Assembly: GCA_029817715.1 (NCBI GenBank)
Contig: JARUPY010000087.1
Span: 806,001 to 870,000 of the forward strand
Direction: 5' to 3'
DNA length: 64,000 nt
DNA from: Melastoma dodecandrum
Lineage: Eukaryota; Streptophyta; Magnoliopsida; Myrtales; Melastomataceae
Part shown: in pieces, positions 12,005 through 22,829 of the stretch
How positions within the stretch are numbered: position 1 is the first letter of the stretch
Layout: every line of letters starts with the position of its first letter
Made by a program: the position numbers and the translations under genes
Notes under the pieces: generated by a model
What the model was told of the DNA's origin: nothing
Database searches by the model: none
Seen by the model: the letters and a program-made list of their open reading frames with translations, nothing else

Positions 12005-12091
12005 GTAAGTACTTACTCAATGTTTAAATGATCTTAGTGTTATCATAATTAACTTTATTTCATATTTAAAACTTCTTATATCGTCTTACAG

Positions 12092-14190
12092 GAAATTCGT
12101 CCAGGGCCAAGGTGGATAGATATCCTTAATGCTCAAGGAGAGCATCGGTCGACGGCTGTATGGGAAGCCGGATATAATATGGTATGTCGACTTCTTTACT
12201 TTGAAATCGTTATATATTCATACCTTGTTTACTAATTCATGTTCTCTTTGCAGAACAATGTTCTAACATGTCGTCGGGTTGAGAAATCGCTCAAGCGACT
12301 TGCAAGCGATCCAAGAATGGATGTTTAACTCCGTCAGGCAGGATTTTACGGAGTGGTGAAGCTTCCCTTTATTTCTTTGGACTAGGCGCTTATCACTGCT
12401 TTGACGGAACGCTGGAGACCAAAGACGCATACCTTCCACATGGTGCACGGTGAGGTGACTGTCACCCTACAGGATGTGGCCATTCAACTAGGTTTGCCCA
12501 TAGATGGTGATGCAGTGATAGAAGACACCTCGATATTGACAGTCGTGGCGTGTCTACAGTTGTTAGGGCGAGTACCTACGGGAGACAACATTAGGTCATG
12601 TAGGATTAGACTTAGCTGGTTGCCCCAAAATTTTGCTGAGATTCCGATAGATGCCACTGAGGAGGTGGTTCAGATGTACACGAAGGCATACATACTGCAG
12701 TTGATAGGTGGAATGTTATTCACCACTAAGTCGGACAACTTAGTACACCTGTTCTGGTTGCCACTTCTAGCTGACTTTGAGAGGACATGACAGTACAGCT
12801 GGGGTAGTGCCTGCCTAGCATGGTTATATAGGAGTTTGTGTAAGGCGTCTCACCACAAGGCATCATAGATCGAGGGCCCTCTCATATTGTTACAGATTTG
12901 GGCATGGGATAGATTCCCACATATAGTGCCGTTGAGACGTCGTAGCCCATTTGTATAGGATATGCCTCTTAGCTATCGCTGGGCCGTAATGAAGGATGTG
13001 CGCACGGTTGCGACCCATGTGTTTGCATCGTATAGAGAGGCCTTCGACAGGCAACGCATTGATCAGGTACACCTTACGATTCAATAAAGCAATTACATTT
13101 GATTGTATCATATCTCCCTAAAACATTCTCATTGAAATATGCAGGTGATTTGGCATCAATACTCGGAACAATTGATAGCTATGCTTCCAGCATATTGTTG
13201 ATCGGGAGAGATGTTTTAGCATGCTCGAGTCCCTCTCATATGCTTTTATATAGTGGAGTGGTATTTCCCAGATAGAGTGATCCGTCAGTTTGGCGATCAA
13301 CAGCTGGTACCTGATTAATGCGACACCAGGAAGGCCCTTTATCGCATTGATTTACGAGGCAAGAATATGAACAACTGGAGGGAAATCCACCGACAGTTTG
13401 TGGAGATCTGGGAAGATAAGCTGAATAATGTCGTGCCGCTGGTGTGGGAGTCTCGCATGAAATACTCCAAATGGTACGCGATCCACATTAGACAATACAT
13501 ATCCCACACCGGCTCCATGCTAGGCAAAATGGTAAGTACATTACTTTTATCTATTCAATTTTCCTTTTATAACATATATTCATTTACGTCGTACTTATTG
13601 TGTGACAGCTGAATAATTTCAGAAAGATTAAGCTTAAATCTGACCAGCCCGAACTCGTCTCTCTTGCCGAGGACTCTATGCAAATGATCAGGGAGTACGG
13701 ACTAGTTAGATTGTATGGTCGCGCCGGTGGGTTGGAAGACCAACCTGCGTATGACTTCATGGCGCCACATGATGGACAGCCCTTTGACGGCGATGAGGAG
13801 ATGCCACATGATGGACAGCCCTTGGACGTTGATGAGGACATGCCACCAGCATATGACGATCCTGTATTTGACGAGAAGGGTCATGAAGTGCAAGAAGGCA
13901 TGCTTATCTTGCAAATTTCTGACGTTGATGTCGAGTACTGCACACCACACTTCGAGGTTGAGTCTAGTTCGACTTCAGGAGCACCGATTAAAGGAGCGAG
14001 AGAATTTGGATAAGTTGAATACAACTTCGAAGTTCGTTAGAGTTAAACTCAACTAATATAAGCTTTTCAGGTACGATCATTCCCAAGAGCCATCTCAAGT
14101 TACAAAACTGTACCCGGACAACTCATCGGAGCAGCCTCTCGTTATCATGCTTATGTGACGAGGAGATTGAGTAGGCGTAGGGGGAATTAG
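12092..14190 (+). pseudogene. plant mobile domain (PMD, MAIN-like) gene, decayed
   Basis: Exons separated by GT...AG introns (about 12182-12253, 13067-13144 and 13532-13622) encode the PMD landmarks in order: RPGPRWIDILNAQGEHRST, CRRVEKSLKRLASDPRMDV, LITALTERWRPKTHTFHM, HGEVTVTLQDVAIQLGLPID, the leucine-rich middle ending LVHLFWLPLLADFERT, and AIHIRQYISHTG. Stops at about 12328, 12384 and 12788 break it. A direct repeat encoding MPHDGQP-like peptides lies at 13741-13830. PMD proteins of the MAIN family act in nuclear silencing and cell maintenance, and the domain is common in plant transposons. Its position directly behind the MULE suggests it belongs to the same element. Confidence 0.8.
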
Positions 14191-14384
14191 TGATGTGTTT
14201 GTAAACAATTAACATCTTTCACGTATGATATTTTCCGAGATTTATGTACGGGACTTTTTATGTTTTATGAAGATGGATTTAGATGTTTAGATGGTTTATT
14301 GTTTGGAGGCTTGGATGGTTTATTGTTTTGATCGAACAGAGATTGTGATAGTGAGAACCTGATTTCACTCGAACATGGTCGGGA

Positions 14385-14616
14385 CGGGCGGGTATTGGAA
14401 ACCCGCCCCTTGTTTAATAACGTGCCCCTTAATGACTTGGAAAAAATTTGCTCCAAGTCGACGGCGGGCGGGTTAAACGAGCCCCTTGGAAGGCGCGTTT
14501 TGAGAACCCGTCTTCATACAAGGGCGGGTTTTGAGAACCCGCCCCTGTGGCGCATGTGGACGCGTTTTGAGAACCCGCCCCTGCCATTTTACATGGAGGG
14601 CGGGTTTTAGAAACTC
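14385..14616. repeat. cluster of about six GC-rich imperfect palindromes
   Basis: Units near 14385, 14466, 14492, 14521, 14559 and 14598 are variants of one ~24 bp dyad made of GGGCGGGTT, a short A/T-rich centre, and AACCCGCCC. The copy at 14521-14546 is nearly perfect. Each unit reads alike on both strands. The cluster follows the PMD gene by about 200 bp, so it may be the subterminal region of the MULE, but no matching cluster is visible at the other end. Confidence 0.75.
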
Positions 14617-15369
14617 CGTTTTCCGCAAATTTTTTTAGAAACCAACGGTACATTCGTACAAACCTCCTTCGTCCCCTGGTGAAGGAAACGCCCTCCATTG
14701 ATCCCGCGGAATGATTGTTCATATAAAGTTAGAAAGGGTGCTCGAGCTTAATATTAGCGTTCGTTCAGAGGCAGAGGATTGCGTGTCCAGATAAAATCTC
14801 GTGTCATTTAATGTCGTCGGGTGTTGTCGCTCATGGTTCTCGTTCGAACCCGAAATGGTTTGGAGATAAACGATGCTTAAGGTGTCCCGACATCGTTGGA
14901 TTGGATCGTGTGTTGGTTTGGAAAACGATGTGTCCTAACCACGCCATGTAATAACAGGCCCTCGAGACAGTTTGGTTAGGAATTGACTAGCCATCGGCAG
15001 TTTGTTCAGTGAATTGTTGGGCTAATTGAAAGTCGGTAAGGCCTGATATAGAGAGAAAAAACCATAACAACTTCGCCAGATACGCATTAATGGATCTCTC
15101 TCCTCGACTACAGGTTCTTGCGAGACAATCCGAAAAAGGATTGAATTTGAGTAGGGCAAAGTTTTGAACCGACCAAAAACTACTTAATTATAATAAAACA
15201 ATGGGATAATTATGGTTAACGTAGGTCACAGATGAAATCGGAGTGTGTTGGTTATCCTCACAGCGAGCCCATCTAAACCGATACGGTTTCTTGTTCCAGA
15301 ACTCGGGGAGAAATCCCTAAATATGGTACTTTTGACAATTGTATTATAGGAGAATACGGTTATCTACAA

Positions 15370-15381
15370 ACCCTATATAAG
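15370..15381 (+). promoter_or_regulatory. TATA box of RALF-like gene A
   Basis: CCCTATATAAG lies about 88 bp before the preferred start codon at 15460. A start site ~30 bp downstream would fall beyond the ATG at 15391, which is why the later ATG is chosen. Confidence 0.7.
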
Positions 15382-15459
15382 TAACCCCCAATGCTAAAAT
15401 ATGTTCAAGCCATCCCTTCCTATCTCCGAGGTTACAAAGCGAGAAACCCGCAGAGGAAG

Positions 15460-15714
15460 ATGGAGAAAGCAGCGGCATTCTTCCTGGTGGCATTGCTCGC
15501 GTGTTCCTTGTCCGTGAATGTTGCTGATGCGACCGACCTCAGCAACGGCGCCATAGCGAAGGGCCTGAAGCCCTGCCACGGACCATGGTGCATGCCAGAG
15601 AAGTCGAACCCTTACGATCCAGGATGCGAGAAATCTAAAAAATGCAGAGGGGAAGCGACAGAACTTAACCCCCCCTCCTCCCTTCTAATCTCCGAGGCCA
15701 CGGGAAGAAAATAA
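15460..15714 (+). CDS. RALF-like secreted peptide, copy A
   Basis: 84 codons. An N-terminal signal peptide (MEKAAAFFLVALLACSLSVN, cleavage probably after VADA) is followed by a short mature peptide with four cysteines: KPC, WC, PGC and KKC. The NPY-x-x-GC-x(5)-CR pattern is the conserved end of RALF peptides, apoplastic signals that alkalinise the wall through CrRLK1L receptors such as FERONIA. The usual ISY core is altered to LSNG, and only four residues separate Cys1 and Cys2, so it is a divergent short RALF without propeptide or dibasic site. The C-terminus differs from copies B and C because a seven-C run shifts the frame into 15 extra codons. Confidence 0.75.
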   Translation: MEKAAAFFLVALLACSLSVNVADATDLSNGAIAKGLKPCHGPWCMPEKSNPYDPGCEKSKKCRGEATELNPPSSLLISEATGRK

Positions 15715-16117
15715 GAATGTTTAGTTGTACGAACTATGAATAAGGTGTACTGTAATAATGTCTTATTGATAATGTCCTAATGAGGAAAAATCCATTGGCA
15801 TTAATCGTTCTCACCTAATAAAGATTGTTACATATATACTTTAGCCAGTGAATTTAACCACAAAGGGTATACTGATATATATACTAACCACCGACATGAA
15901 ATGTTAGAATTATTTTTTAATACTATATGACATCACAGATATAACGTTGAATGCAGTTAGTCGATCGCAAATAATAAGAAAAACTATCAAACCGAATAGC
16001 CGCTTGACCTCTTATCCATGACACTCAATAAAATGCACCATTTTCGGTTTCGAATCATGAATCAGGAATCATCCCTCAGATATCGATGATTTTGAGCGGA
16101 ACTCGTAGAGACAGGAC

Positions 16118-16318
16118 ATGAAGATAAGACGAAAGGCGTGGCCTTGTTTCCTGGTCATGATGCTCATGTGTTCCTTGCCTACGGATAACGTCTCTGAGGC
16201 GATTGAGGTGAGCTATGGAGGCATAATGGGGGAGATCCGGCCCTGCTATAAGCTCGAGGAAACCTTACTGCAGAGGGTACGGGAAAGTGGATGGTTGCGG
16301 ATGAGGAGGAAAGATTGA
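16118..16318 (+). pseudogene. RALF-like gene, broken copy in unit A
   Basis: 66 codons begin MKIRRKAWPCFLVMMLMCSL, a signal-peptide-like start, followed by EVSYGGIMGEIRPCYKLEE, matching the beginning of the RALF core (SYG...PC). The cysteine-rich C-terminal half is replaced by unrelated sequence and the frame ends early. Unit C keeps only a trace of this region (about 19746-19800), so the ancestral unit probably held two RALF-like genes. Confidence 0.6.
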
Positions 16319-17259
16319 TCGTCTTGCTGCTTCCAACCTGTCTGCTCTTGAGACACCTGAAGGAAACAAGATTATTTGATGTACTGCGCAATACAAAAAG
16401 ACGTTCCGCTATAAAGATGAAATTATCAGGTTAATCCGACATCAACTTCATCGGGGGTCATTGATCTCTGTTCTTATCATTAGAGGGCGGATGCGGGAGG
16501 CCCATTTCGGTTTTAAATGAGTTCATGGGCCTGATTACGTGTCGAGAGACAATTGGTTGATTTGCTAAAAGTGGGGGAAGGCGGGTGCGTTTTGTCTCCT
16601 CTTGACCCGCGAAAGGGCGAGAACCCAGCAGCCTGAAGCGGCCGTCGTTGCTTCTCCCAGATCTTGCCTCTCCGAAGACATTATGCTAATTTCTCGGGCC
16701 AACAAGAATTTGCGTTAATAGCTTTGTTATATGCTTCATCCTAGCAGCAGCCTTGAACCCACCAACGATTTGTCCTTCCATGTTCACGCGATAGGTTCGT
16801 CATAACTCGGAGAGTGGCAGATAAACCATTTCAAAATGGTTGTGAGAACACTATGGGGTCAAAGAATGAACGACAAAGTAAAAAATACCTGATCCAAGAT
16901 CATCTCAACTGACAGGGTCTGAGGCATGATGAGGGACTGATGGTAAATATATTCAAACACCGCCATCGCCTTCTATATCCACAACAGAAGTTCTATGAGC
17001 CCAACTTCAACATGATGTAAGGAACCATGGCATCGTGATAAAAGACGCCTAGGCCACTATTTCTTTGATCAGGCATCAAACACAATCAAGGGTCACTTGT
17101 TTCCGGTTTGGAAAATGTTGTGTCCTAATCATACCATGAAATAATGGACCCTCTAGGCAGTGGTTAGGCCCAACGGAGCGAGAAAAAGACCCTAGTAAGT
17201 TAACCCTTGGCACAATCACAAACAATCGGATAATTACTATTAACCTACGTCACAAATGA

Positions 17260-17523
<264 letters not shown>

Positions 17524-17618
17524 TAATCCGATACGGTTTCTTGTTCCAAAACCCGGCGAGAAAGCCCTAAATATGGTACTTTTGACAATTGTATTAAAGG
17601 AGAATACGGTTATCTACA

Positions 17619-17631
17619 AACCCTATATAAG
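17619..17631 (+). promoter_or_regulatory. TATA box of RALF-like gene B
   Basis: CCCTATATAAG in the same place as in copy A, about 85 bp before the start codon and about 120 bp after the plastid insert. Confidence 0.7.
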
Positions 17632-17708
17632 TAACCCCCATGCTAAAATATGTTCAATCCATCCCTTCCTATCTCCAAGGTTTCGAAGCGAGAGACCCAA
17701 AGAGGAAG

Positions 17709-17936
17709 ATGGCGAAAGCAGCGGCATTCTTCCTGGTGGCATTGCTCGTGTGTTCCTTGTCCGTGAATGTTGCTGATGCGACCGACCTCAGCTACGGCAC
17801 CATAGGGAGGGACCTGAAGCCCTGCCGCGCACCATCGTGCTTGCCAGAGAAGTCGAACCCTTACCGTCCAGGATGCGAGAAATCTAAAGAATGCAGAGGG
17901 GAAGCGATAGAACCAACCCCCCCTCCTCCCTTCTAA
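17709..17936 (+). CDS. RALF-like secreted peptide, copy B
   Basis: 75 codons starting MAKAAAFFLVALLVCSLSVN (signal peptide), then DLSYGTIGRDLKPC, a second cysteine four residues later, and NPYRPGCEKSKECR, with the RALF cysteine spacing at the C-terminal side. It ends in a proline-rich tail, TPPPPF. The upstream ATG at 17640 lies only ~10 bases after the TATA box and is unlikely to be in the mRNA. All four mature cysteines are intact, so a working secreted peptide is plausible. The plastid insert upstream may have changed its regulation. Confidence 0.8.
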   Translation: MAKAAAFFLVALLVCSLSVNVADATDLSYGTIGRDLKPCRAPSCLPEKSNPYRPGCEKSKECRGEAIEPTPPPPF

Positions 17937-18605
17937 TCTCCGAGGCCAAAGAAAATAAGATAGATTGTTTGACTGTACGTACTATGAATAAGAGGCGTCC
18001 TGTAATAATATCTCGTTGATAATGTCCTAATGAGGAAATCCAATAGCATTAATCTTGCTGCTTATCAATGGATATTTACTTCAATCAAAATAAGAATAAA
18101 CATATACTTTAATAATTGAATTTAACCTCAACTGGCATACTGATCTATATATACCACCACCGATATAACTGTAAGTGAATGTTGGAATTATTTTTATGTA
18201 GTTTATGACATCACAAAAAATGCGTCGAAAGCATGTTGTTTATCCGGATCGCAAATAGTTAAAAAAAAAACTAGCAGACTGGATAGCCACTTGACCTCTT
18301 ATCCTTGACACTCGATAAAATGCACCATTTTTCGTTTCGAATTGTACACGAATCATCCTGAATCGGCCCGAAAGGGCGAGAACCCAGCAGCCTGAATCGG
18401 CCGTCGTTGCTTCTCCCAAATATTGCCCCTCCTAAGCCAATATGCTTAATTGCCCGGGCCAGCCAGAACTTGCCGTAATAGGCCTGTTTTGTGCCCCATC
18501 CTTGCGGCAATAACCTCCCTCCACTAGCTTGAAGATGGGACAAACGAGGGGGCATCAAACCCGCCGACCGTCTGTCCTTCCATGTTCGCTCATTTCTGTT
18601 TGATT

Positions 18606-18813
18606 CCGAGCTCGTGGTTCGCTTGTAGGAACTCAATCGCTTGGCCTTCATGTAACCGGCTTTCCTCCAAGACGGCAAGTCCAATCCTCTACTCATCAGC
18701 GACTGCCTGACTGCTGCTGTAAGTACCCCGACAACTTCCTTCAGTTCGTCCGAAGTGCCGACAAATATCGGTGCAAGCAATCCGAGCAGCGAATCAAGCT
18801 GATCAGTCGGCCA
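18606..18813 (-). pseudogene. DUF506-like gene fragment (PDDEXK-like family)
   Basis: The minus strand reads TDQLDSLLGLLAPIFVGTSD, then SLMSRGLDLPSWRKAGYMKA and KRLSSYKRTT. This resembles the C-terminal part of the plant DUF506 family, where an LxLPPWRK-x-x-YM-x-AKW segment is typical. Only this piece is present; upstream it runs into repeat-unit sequence and downstream into unrelated codons. It converges on RALF-like gene B. A weaker remnant lies near 16720-16810 in unit A. Family assignment is from memory of the motif. Confidence 0.5.
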
Positions 18814-19038
18814 ACCTGAGCGAGAGAAAAACCCTAATAAATTAACCCTCGGCACAATCAAACAATCGAATAATTACTATTAGCCTACGTCACAATTGAT
18901 AATTAGATGAAATCAACATGTGACGGTTATCCTCACAGCATCTAGACCAATACGGTTTCTTGTTCCAAAACCCGGGGAGAAATCCCTAAATATGGTACTT
19001 TTGACAATTGTATTACAGGAGAATTCGGTTATCTACAA

Positions 19039-19051
19039 ACCCTATATAGGT
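19039..19051 (+). promoter_or_regulatory. TATA box of RALF-like gene C
   Basis: CCCTATATAGG in the conserved promoter block, about 85 bp before the start codon; one base differs from copies A and B. Confidence 0.65.
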
Positions 19052-19129
19052 AACCCCCCGTGCTCAAAAAATGTTCAAGTCATCCCTTCCTATCTCTAAG
19101 GTTTCGAAGCAAGAGACCTGAAGAGGAAG

Positions 19130-19357
19130 ATGGCGAAAGCAGCGGCATTCTTCCTGGTGGCGTTGCTCGTGTGTTCCTTGTCCGTGAATGTTGCGGATGC
19201 TACCGGCCTCAGCTACGGCGCCATAGGGAAGGGCCTAATTCCCTGCCACGGACCATCGTGCTTTCCAGAGAAGTCGAACCCTTACCGTCCAGGATGCGAG
19301 AAATCTAAAGAATGCAGAGGAGAAGCGACAGAACTAAACCCCCCTCCTCCCTTCTAA
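19130..19357 (+). CDS. RALF-like secreted peptide, copy C
   Basis: 75 codons: signal peptide MAKAAAFFLVALLVCSLSVN, then GLSYGAIGKGLIPC with the SYGAIGKG stretch closest to canonical RALF. Mature cysteines are at residues 39, 44, 56 and 62, NPYRPGCEKSKECR precedes a LNPPPPF tail. Compared with a canonical RALF the Cys1-Cys2 loop is about five residues shorter, and there is no propeptide cleavage site. Intact and the least derived of the three copies. It would act outside the cell as a ligand for CrRLK1L receptors; a specific receptor cannot be inferred. Confidence 0.8.
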   Translation: MAKAAAFFLVALLVCSLSVNVADATGLSYGAIGKGLIPCHGPSCFPEKSNPYRPGCEKSKECRGEATELNPPPPF

Positions 19358-20199
19358 TCTAAAGAAAATAAGATTGTTTGATAATTGTATGTATTATGAA
19401 TAAGAGGCGTACTATAATAATGTCTCATTGATAATGTCCTAACGAGGAACTTCTTATTTATGCATATTCACTTCATATCAAAATAACAATAAACATATAC
19501 TTTAACCACTGAATTTAACCTCAACTGGCATACTAATATATATACTACCACCGATATAACTGTAAGTGAATGTTGAAATTATTTTTATGTACTATATAAT
19601 ATCACATAGATTGCGTCGAAAGCATGTAGTTCATCCCGATCGCAAATAATTAGAAAAACTATCAGACTGAATAGCTACTTATAAAACACGCCATTTTTAG
19701 TTTAACTTGTTGCATAATTACGAATTGTGAATCATAAATCCTTAGATATCGGTGATTTTGAGCCAAACCCGGGAGATGGGAGGCGAAGACAATACGAAAT
19801 ATTATTTTTCATTATACTTTGTTAATCTCTGTGCTTATCATTATACATATACTTCATAAAAAAATATAATAACTGAACTTTAGAGGGCCGGGCCGGGCAG
19901 ATGCAGATGGCCCATTTCGGGTTTAAGTGCGTTCCTGGGCCTGATTAGGTGGCGGTAAATGATTGGATGATTTTGTTGAAGGTGGGGGATAGTAGGCGCG
20001 TTTTGTCTCCTCTTGACCGTGAAAGGGCGAGAACCCAACAGCCTGAATCGGCCGTCGTTGCTTCTCCCATTTCTTGCCCCTCCGAAGCCACAGCCAATCC
20101 TTCTGTATAGAGAGGTTACGGACAGAAGGTGAAAGCGGAGGGTTCATTTCCATGGCGTCGTCGAAGTTCCAAGCTCTTTGGAACCATCCAGCTGGTCCA

Positions 20200-20373
20200 A
20201 AAACCAGTGAGAGCCCGCCGCCCTCGATTCGATTAGATTGGTCGACTACGGAAAGACGAACCATCATGGGTTCGCAACGATTGAAGTTGTTACTGAAGAT
20301 CAGCGATTTGCTGCTCCAGCCGAGTAACGTATGCTTCGTCTAGAGACATACCGCGTCTAAATCTTCCGGCCAT
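20200..20373 (-). pseudogene. gypsy gag N-terminal remnant
   Basis: From the ATG at 20373 the minus strand reads MAGRFRRGMSLDEAYVTRLE and a coiled QQIADLQ segment, then a TAA at 20290-20292 (a CAA glutamine codon is likely ancestral), then QLQSLRTHDGSS before homology is lost. This is the start of Gag, 50 bp after the primer site. The continuation is found 10.9 kb away at about 9350. Confidence 0.75.
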
Positions 20374-20423
20374 TGTCAACCGTGTATTGTACAGCAAAGA
20401 AGTGCGTACGATAACAACCTTGC

Positions 20424-20435
20424 GCTCTGATACCA
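20424..20435 (-). other. primer binding site of the gypsy element
   Basis: The minus strand reads TGGTATCAGAGC, complementary to initiator tRNA-Met, three bases from the LTR end. It identifies the right-hand LTR as the 5' LTR. Confidence 0.9.
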
Positions 20436-20438
20436 AGA

Positions 20439-21236
20439 TGATGCACGGGACGGCAAAGAATAGATTATTCCAATACCGAATCGAAGGGAACGTCACTATG
20501 GGTGCGGAATGGAGTGACGTGGGAATGGGTGAAAGGATAGAAGATGAGGCTGGTTGGCTGAATAGATGGGAATGAAAGGATAGGTTGAGATCAACCTCCA
20601 CGGATACAGATTCACCACCGTGAAAGAAGACTCGGATAAAAGTCACCTGTCACACGGATACAGACACCACCGTAAACAAGAACGAGGGCGAGGAACAACA
20701 CGGAGGATACAGGCACACCACCACTGGCTGATACACTCTGCTCAATCTGCACTTAGAATCCACCAAATGAAGAACGAGGTTGAAAGAGAATCCAATCCTT
20801 CGGATAGAAAGACAAAAGTCTAATCTGGGTTTAAAAGTCTGAATAATCTGTTTTTCAACTCTTACAATGCAAGGGCTTATATAGGCTGCCCATAGAAAAG
20901 ATAATAAAGGAAACAAAATAAAGGAAATAAATAACATAAAGGATAGGATCAGAAAATGAGGAAAGGAAAAATATTATTACCTCTTGACAAAATCTGAAAA
21001 GATAGTGGAGCAGGGTAGTTGCGCAGGCGCGACTCTTGGGGTGCAAGTTGTCAGACTTGAGCCGTCAGAACGTAACCGTACTTTGGGCTGCTCGTCGCCT
21101 AGTTGCCTTTCGTCGTCTGAGAGACGCGTCGCTCGATGCTTCTTATCGCCTCGCTTACTCGATAATCAACAGGTTGAGTCCTCCAGTAGATGACGTCAGT
21201 GGAGATGTGGGTGAAGCAACGACCATCCTTGTATCA
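20439..21236 (-). repeat. 5' LTR of the gypsy element
   Basis: 798 bp from TGATGCACGGG to CTTGTATCA on the plus strand, followed by TATCC, the same five bases that precede the left LTR. About 6-7% divergence from the left LTR by eye suggests an old insertion. Confidence 0.9.
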
Positions 21237-21241
21237 TATCC

Positions 21242-22440
21242 ATTGGTGGTAATATAAGGTTTTGAATTCGAGTCTCATGAACGAAGTTCTTTGCATAAAC
21301 ACATTTGCTAATGGGAATTCAAAGGTGCCATCTCATTTATTGCTGATGGCTATGCTATCCTCTTATGCACGGCATGAACAGTTGCGATATTATTATTACC
21401 ATTATTATTTTGAGAAAGTAAGAGATCTTCTGAAAATACAGCATAATCTGCGTACTTGGTCTCCCTTAACCATTAGCAGTTAGTGTTCCATCATTGCTGC
21501 TTTCTCACTAGAAATTTCATTAAGCATTTCACATCTCCGAAAACTTGCGCAAAATCGTATGCCTAAAATGTTAAGTGCAGACGTTTGGTGAATTACATAC
21601 ATGGCAATGGTGCCGGATCAACAAGCGTTGGCCCGTAACCCTTGATAATTATTACGAACTACACAGTGTAGCCTTTCGACATCTGTTGCTTCAGCATGAT
21701 TTTACAGCTTATGGATCGGCCTATAACATTATCCCCTTCCTTCACAAGATATGAGCGAATGTTTGGTTTTGACTCCATCAAGGAATTATGTACTTGCAAT
21801 CCAACAAGTGGAACTGCAACTGGCCAGGCTCAGCTTTCAAATCACGAAATAATTTTCGAGCAGTTGAGATGATGAAAATCGACCAAAATGAAGTTTATCC
21901 GACTTGAAAGCGGCAACTCCTTCGCTATTGAATGGATAAATCACATGACTATAATGATCTGTCGTCTGGCTGAAAAAGATCCACTTATGTTACATTACTT
22001 AGTTTCTTTTCTTCACGATCCAACTCTCGAATGGTCATTTGGATTCATCTAACGTTCTGGTTTAAGTACAATTGTCCAATTTTGTTAATCTATTCAAACC
22101 GAAAGATGATCTTACACCCCTCCTGTTAAAATAATGATTATCACAGGCAAAAGTTAAACCTGATGTCCATTTTAACGTGATGTTAGTAACAATTCGCCGG
22201 ATGGAGGTCTTCTATGTTCTTGAGTCAAAGAATAAAATCCATATAGAAGCTCACATGACTTACCAAGCGAATAGGCTGAAGATACTAAGAAAACAGAAGA
22301 GTTATTCCATTACTTTTTTATTTTCCTTTTTGTAATAAGTTATATATTTAGGTTCACCTTGTAACTTTACAAGACAAACTTTCATTTCTTTTGCATGCAT
22401 AAAATACAGTAATTAGGCACCATCGGTTTGGCCACCAAAG
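21242..22440. other. spacer without recognisable genes
   Basis: AT-rich sequence with only short, unsupported open frames (for example 21262-21483). No repeats shared with the rest of the window were noticed. Confidence 0.5.
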
Positions 22441-22482
22441 TACCAACAACCTAGTGGCCGTGAATAATGTGGCGTGCCTGTT

Positions 22483-22743
22483 TCATCCATCCAAATTCCA
22501 GAGGAATGCACCCATTGCGAACTTCCTCTTGTGGTTGACGTCCCCAGAGACGCTAAGCCCGTACTCGTTCAGGAGGCAATCAAGCTTCCACGCAGGCATG
22601 TTCTCGTAGTCCTTCTTGGTGTATCTTGGGTAGTGCAGCGGCATCTGGAAGGAAGCCTTGTTATTGAATTTAACCTCCGCGTGCTGCCCGTTCGGCACAG
22701 CAAAGGCCATGTTCGCTGCAGCAAAGGTTGCAGTCCCTGCCAT
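22483..22743 (-). CDS. small DUF7722-type plant protein
   Basis: 86 codons, no intron. Residues 33-81 contain FQMPLHYPRYTKKDYENMPA, then WKLDCLLNEYGLSVSGDV and KRKFAMGAFLW. This is the conserved block of a small plant-specific family known as DUF7722, in which the MPLHYPRY and FAMGAFLW motifs are nearly invariant. The N-terminus is alanine-rich; no clear transit signal can be claimed. The start is supported by a TATA box 65-77 bp upstream and the lack of an earlier in-frame ATG. Length is normal for the family and no lesion is seen. Function is unknown. Confidence 0.8.
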   Translation of the reverse strand: MAGTATFAAANMAFAVPNGQHAEVKFNNKASFQMPLHYPRYTKKDYENMPAWKLDCLLNEYGLSVSGDVNHKRKFAMGAFLWNLDG

Positions 22744-22807
22744 GGCACCCTATATCAAAGTAATTGTGAGGGTTTTGCGATATTGTGTTGGATTGCTAAT
22801 GCGCTAC

Positions 22808-22820
22808 CCTTTTATATAGG
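22808..22820 (-). promoter_or_regulatory. TATA box of the DUF7722-type gene
   Basis: The minus strand reads CCTATATAAAAGG, about 65 bp before the start codon, giving a predicted leader of roughly 35 bases. Confidence 0.7.
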
Positions 22821-22829
22821 TGTTGTTGC

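Larger units (their letters stand above)
14915..17080. repeat. RALF array, repeat unit A
   Basis: Starts near GTTTGGAAAACGATGTGTCC, continues through a conserved promoter, RALF-like gene A and the broken RALF-like copy at 16118, and ends with the shared block CAGCCTGAAGCGGCCGTCG (about 16630) and a remnant of the DUF506-like region. It matches units B and C in order and orientation, with many small indels. Confidence 0.75.
18810..20092. repeat. RALF array, repeat unit C
   Basis: Starts near GCGAGAGAAAAACCCTAATA, aligns with unit B through the promoter and RALF-like gene, then with unit A through the block around 19883-20092 (CATTTCGG...GCCTGATTA...GGCCGTCGTTGCTTCTCCC). The shared sequence ends about 20092. 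The next ~180 bp up to the gag remnant is not found in the other units. Confidence 0.75.

Noticed and set aside
15391..15459. Upstream in-frame ATG giving a 23-residue extension of RALF copy A
   Set aside because: It lies only about 10 bases after the TATA box, so it is probably not transcribed, and it would mask the signal peptide.
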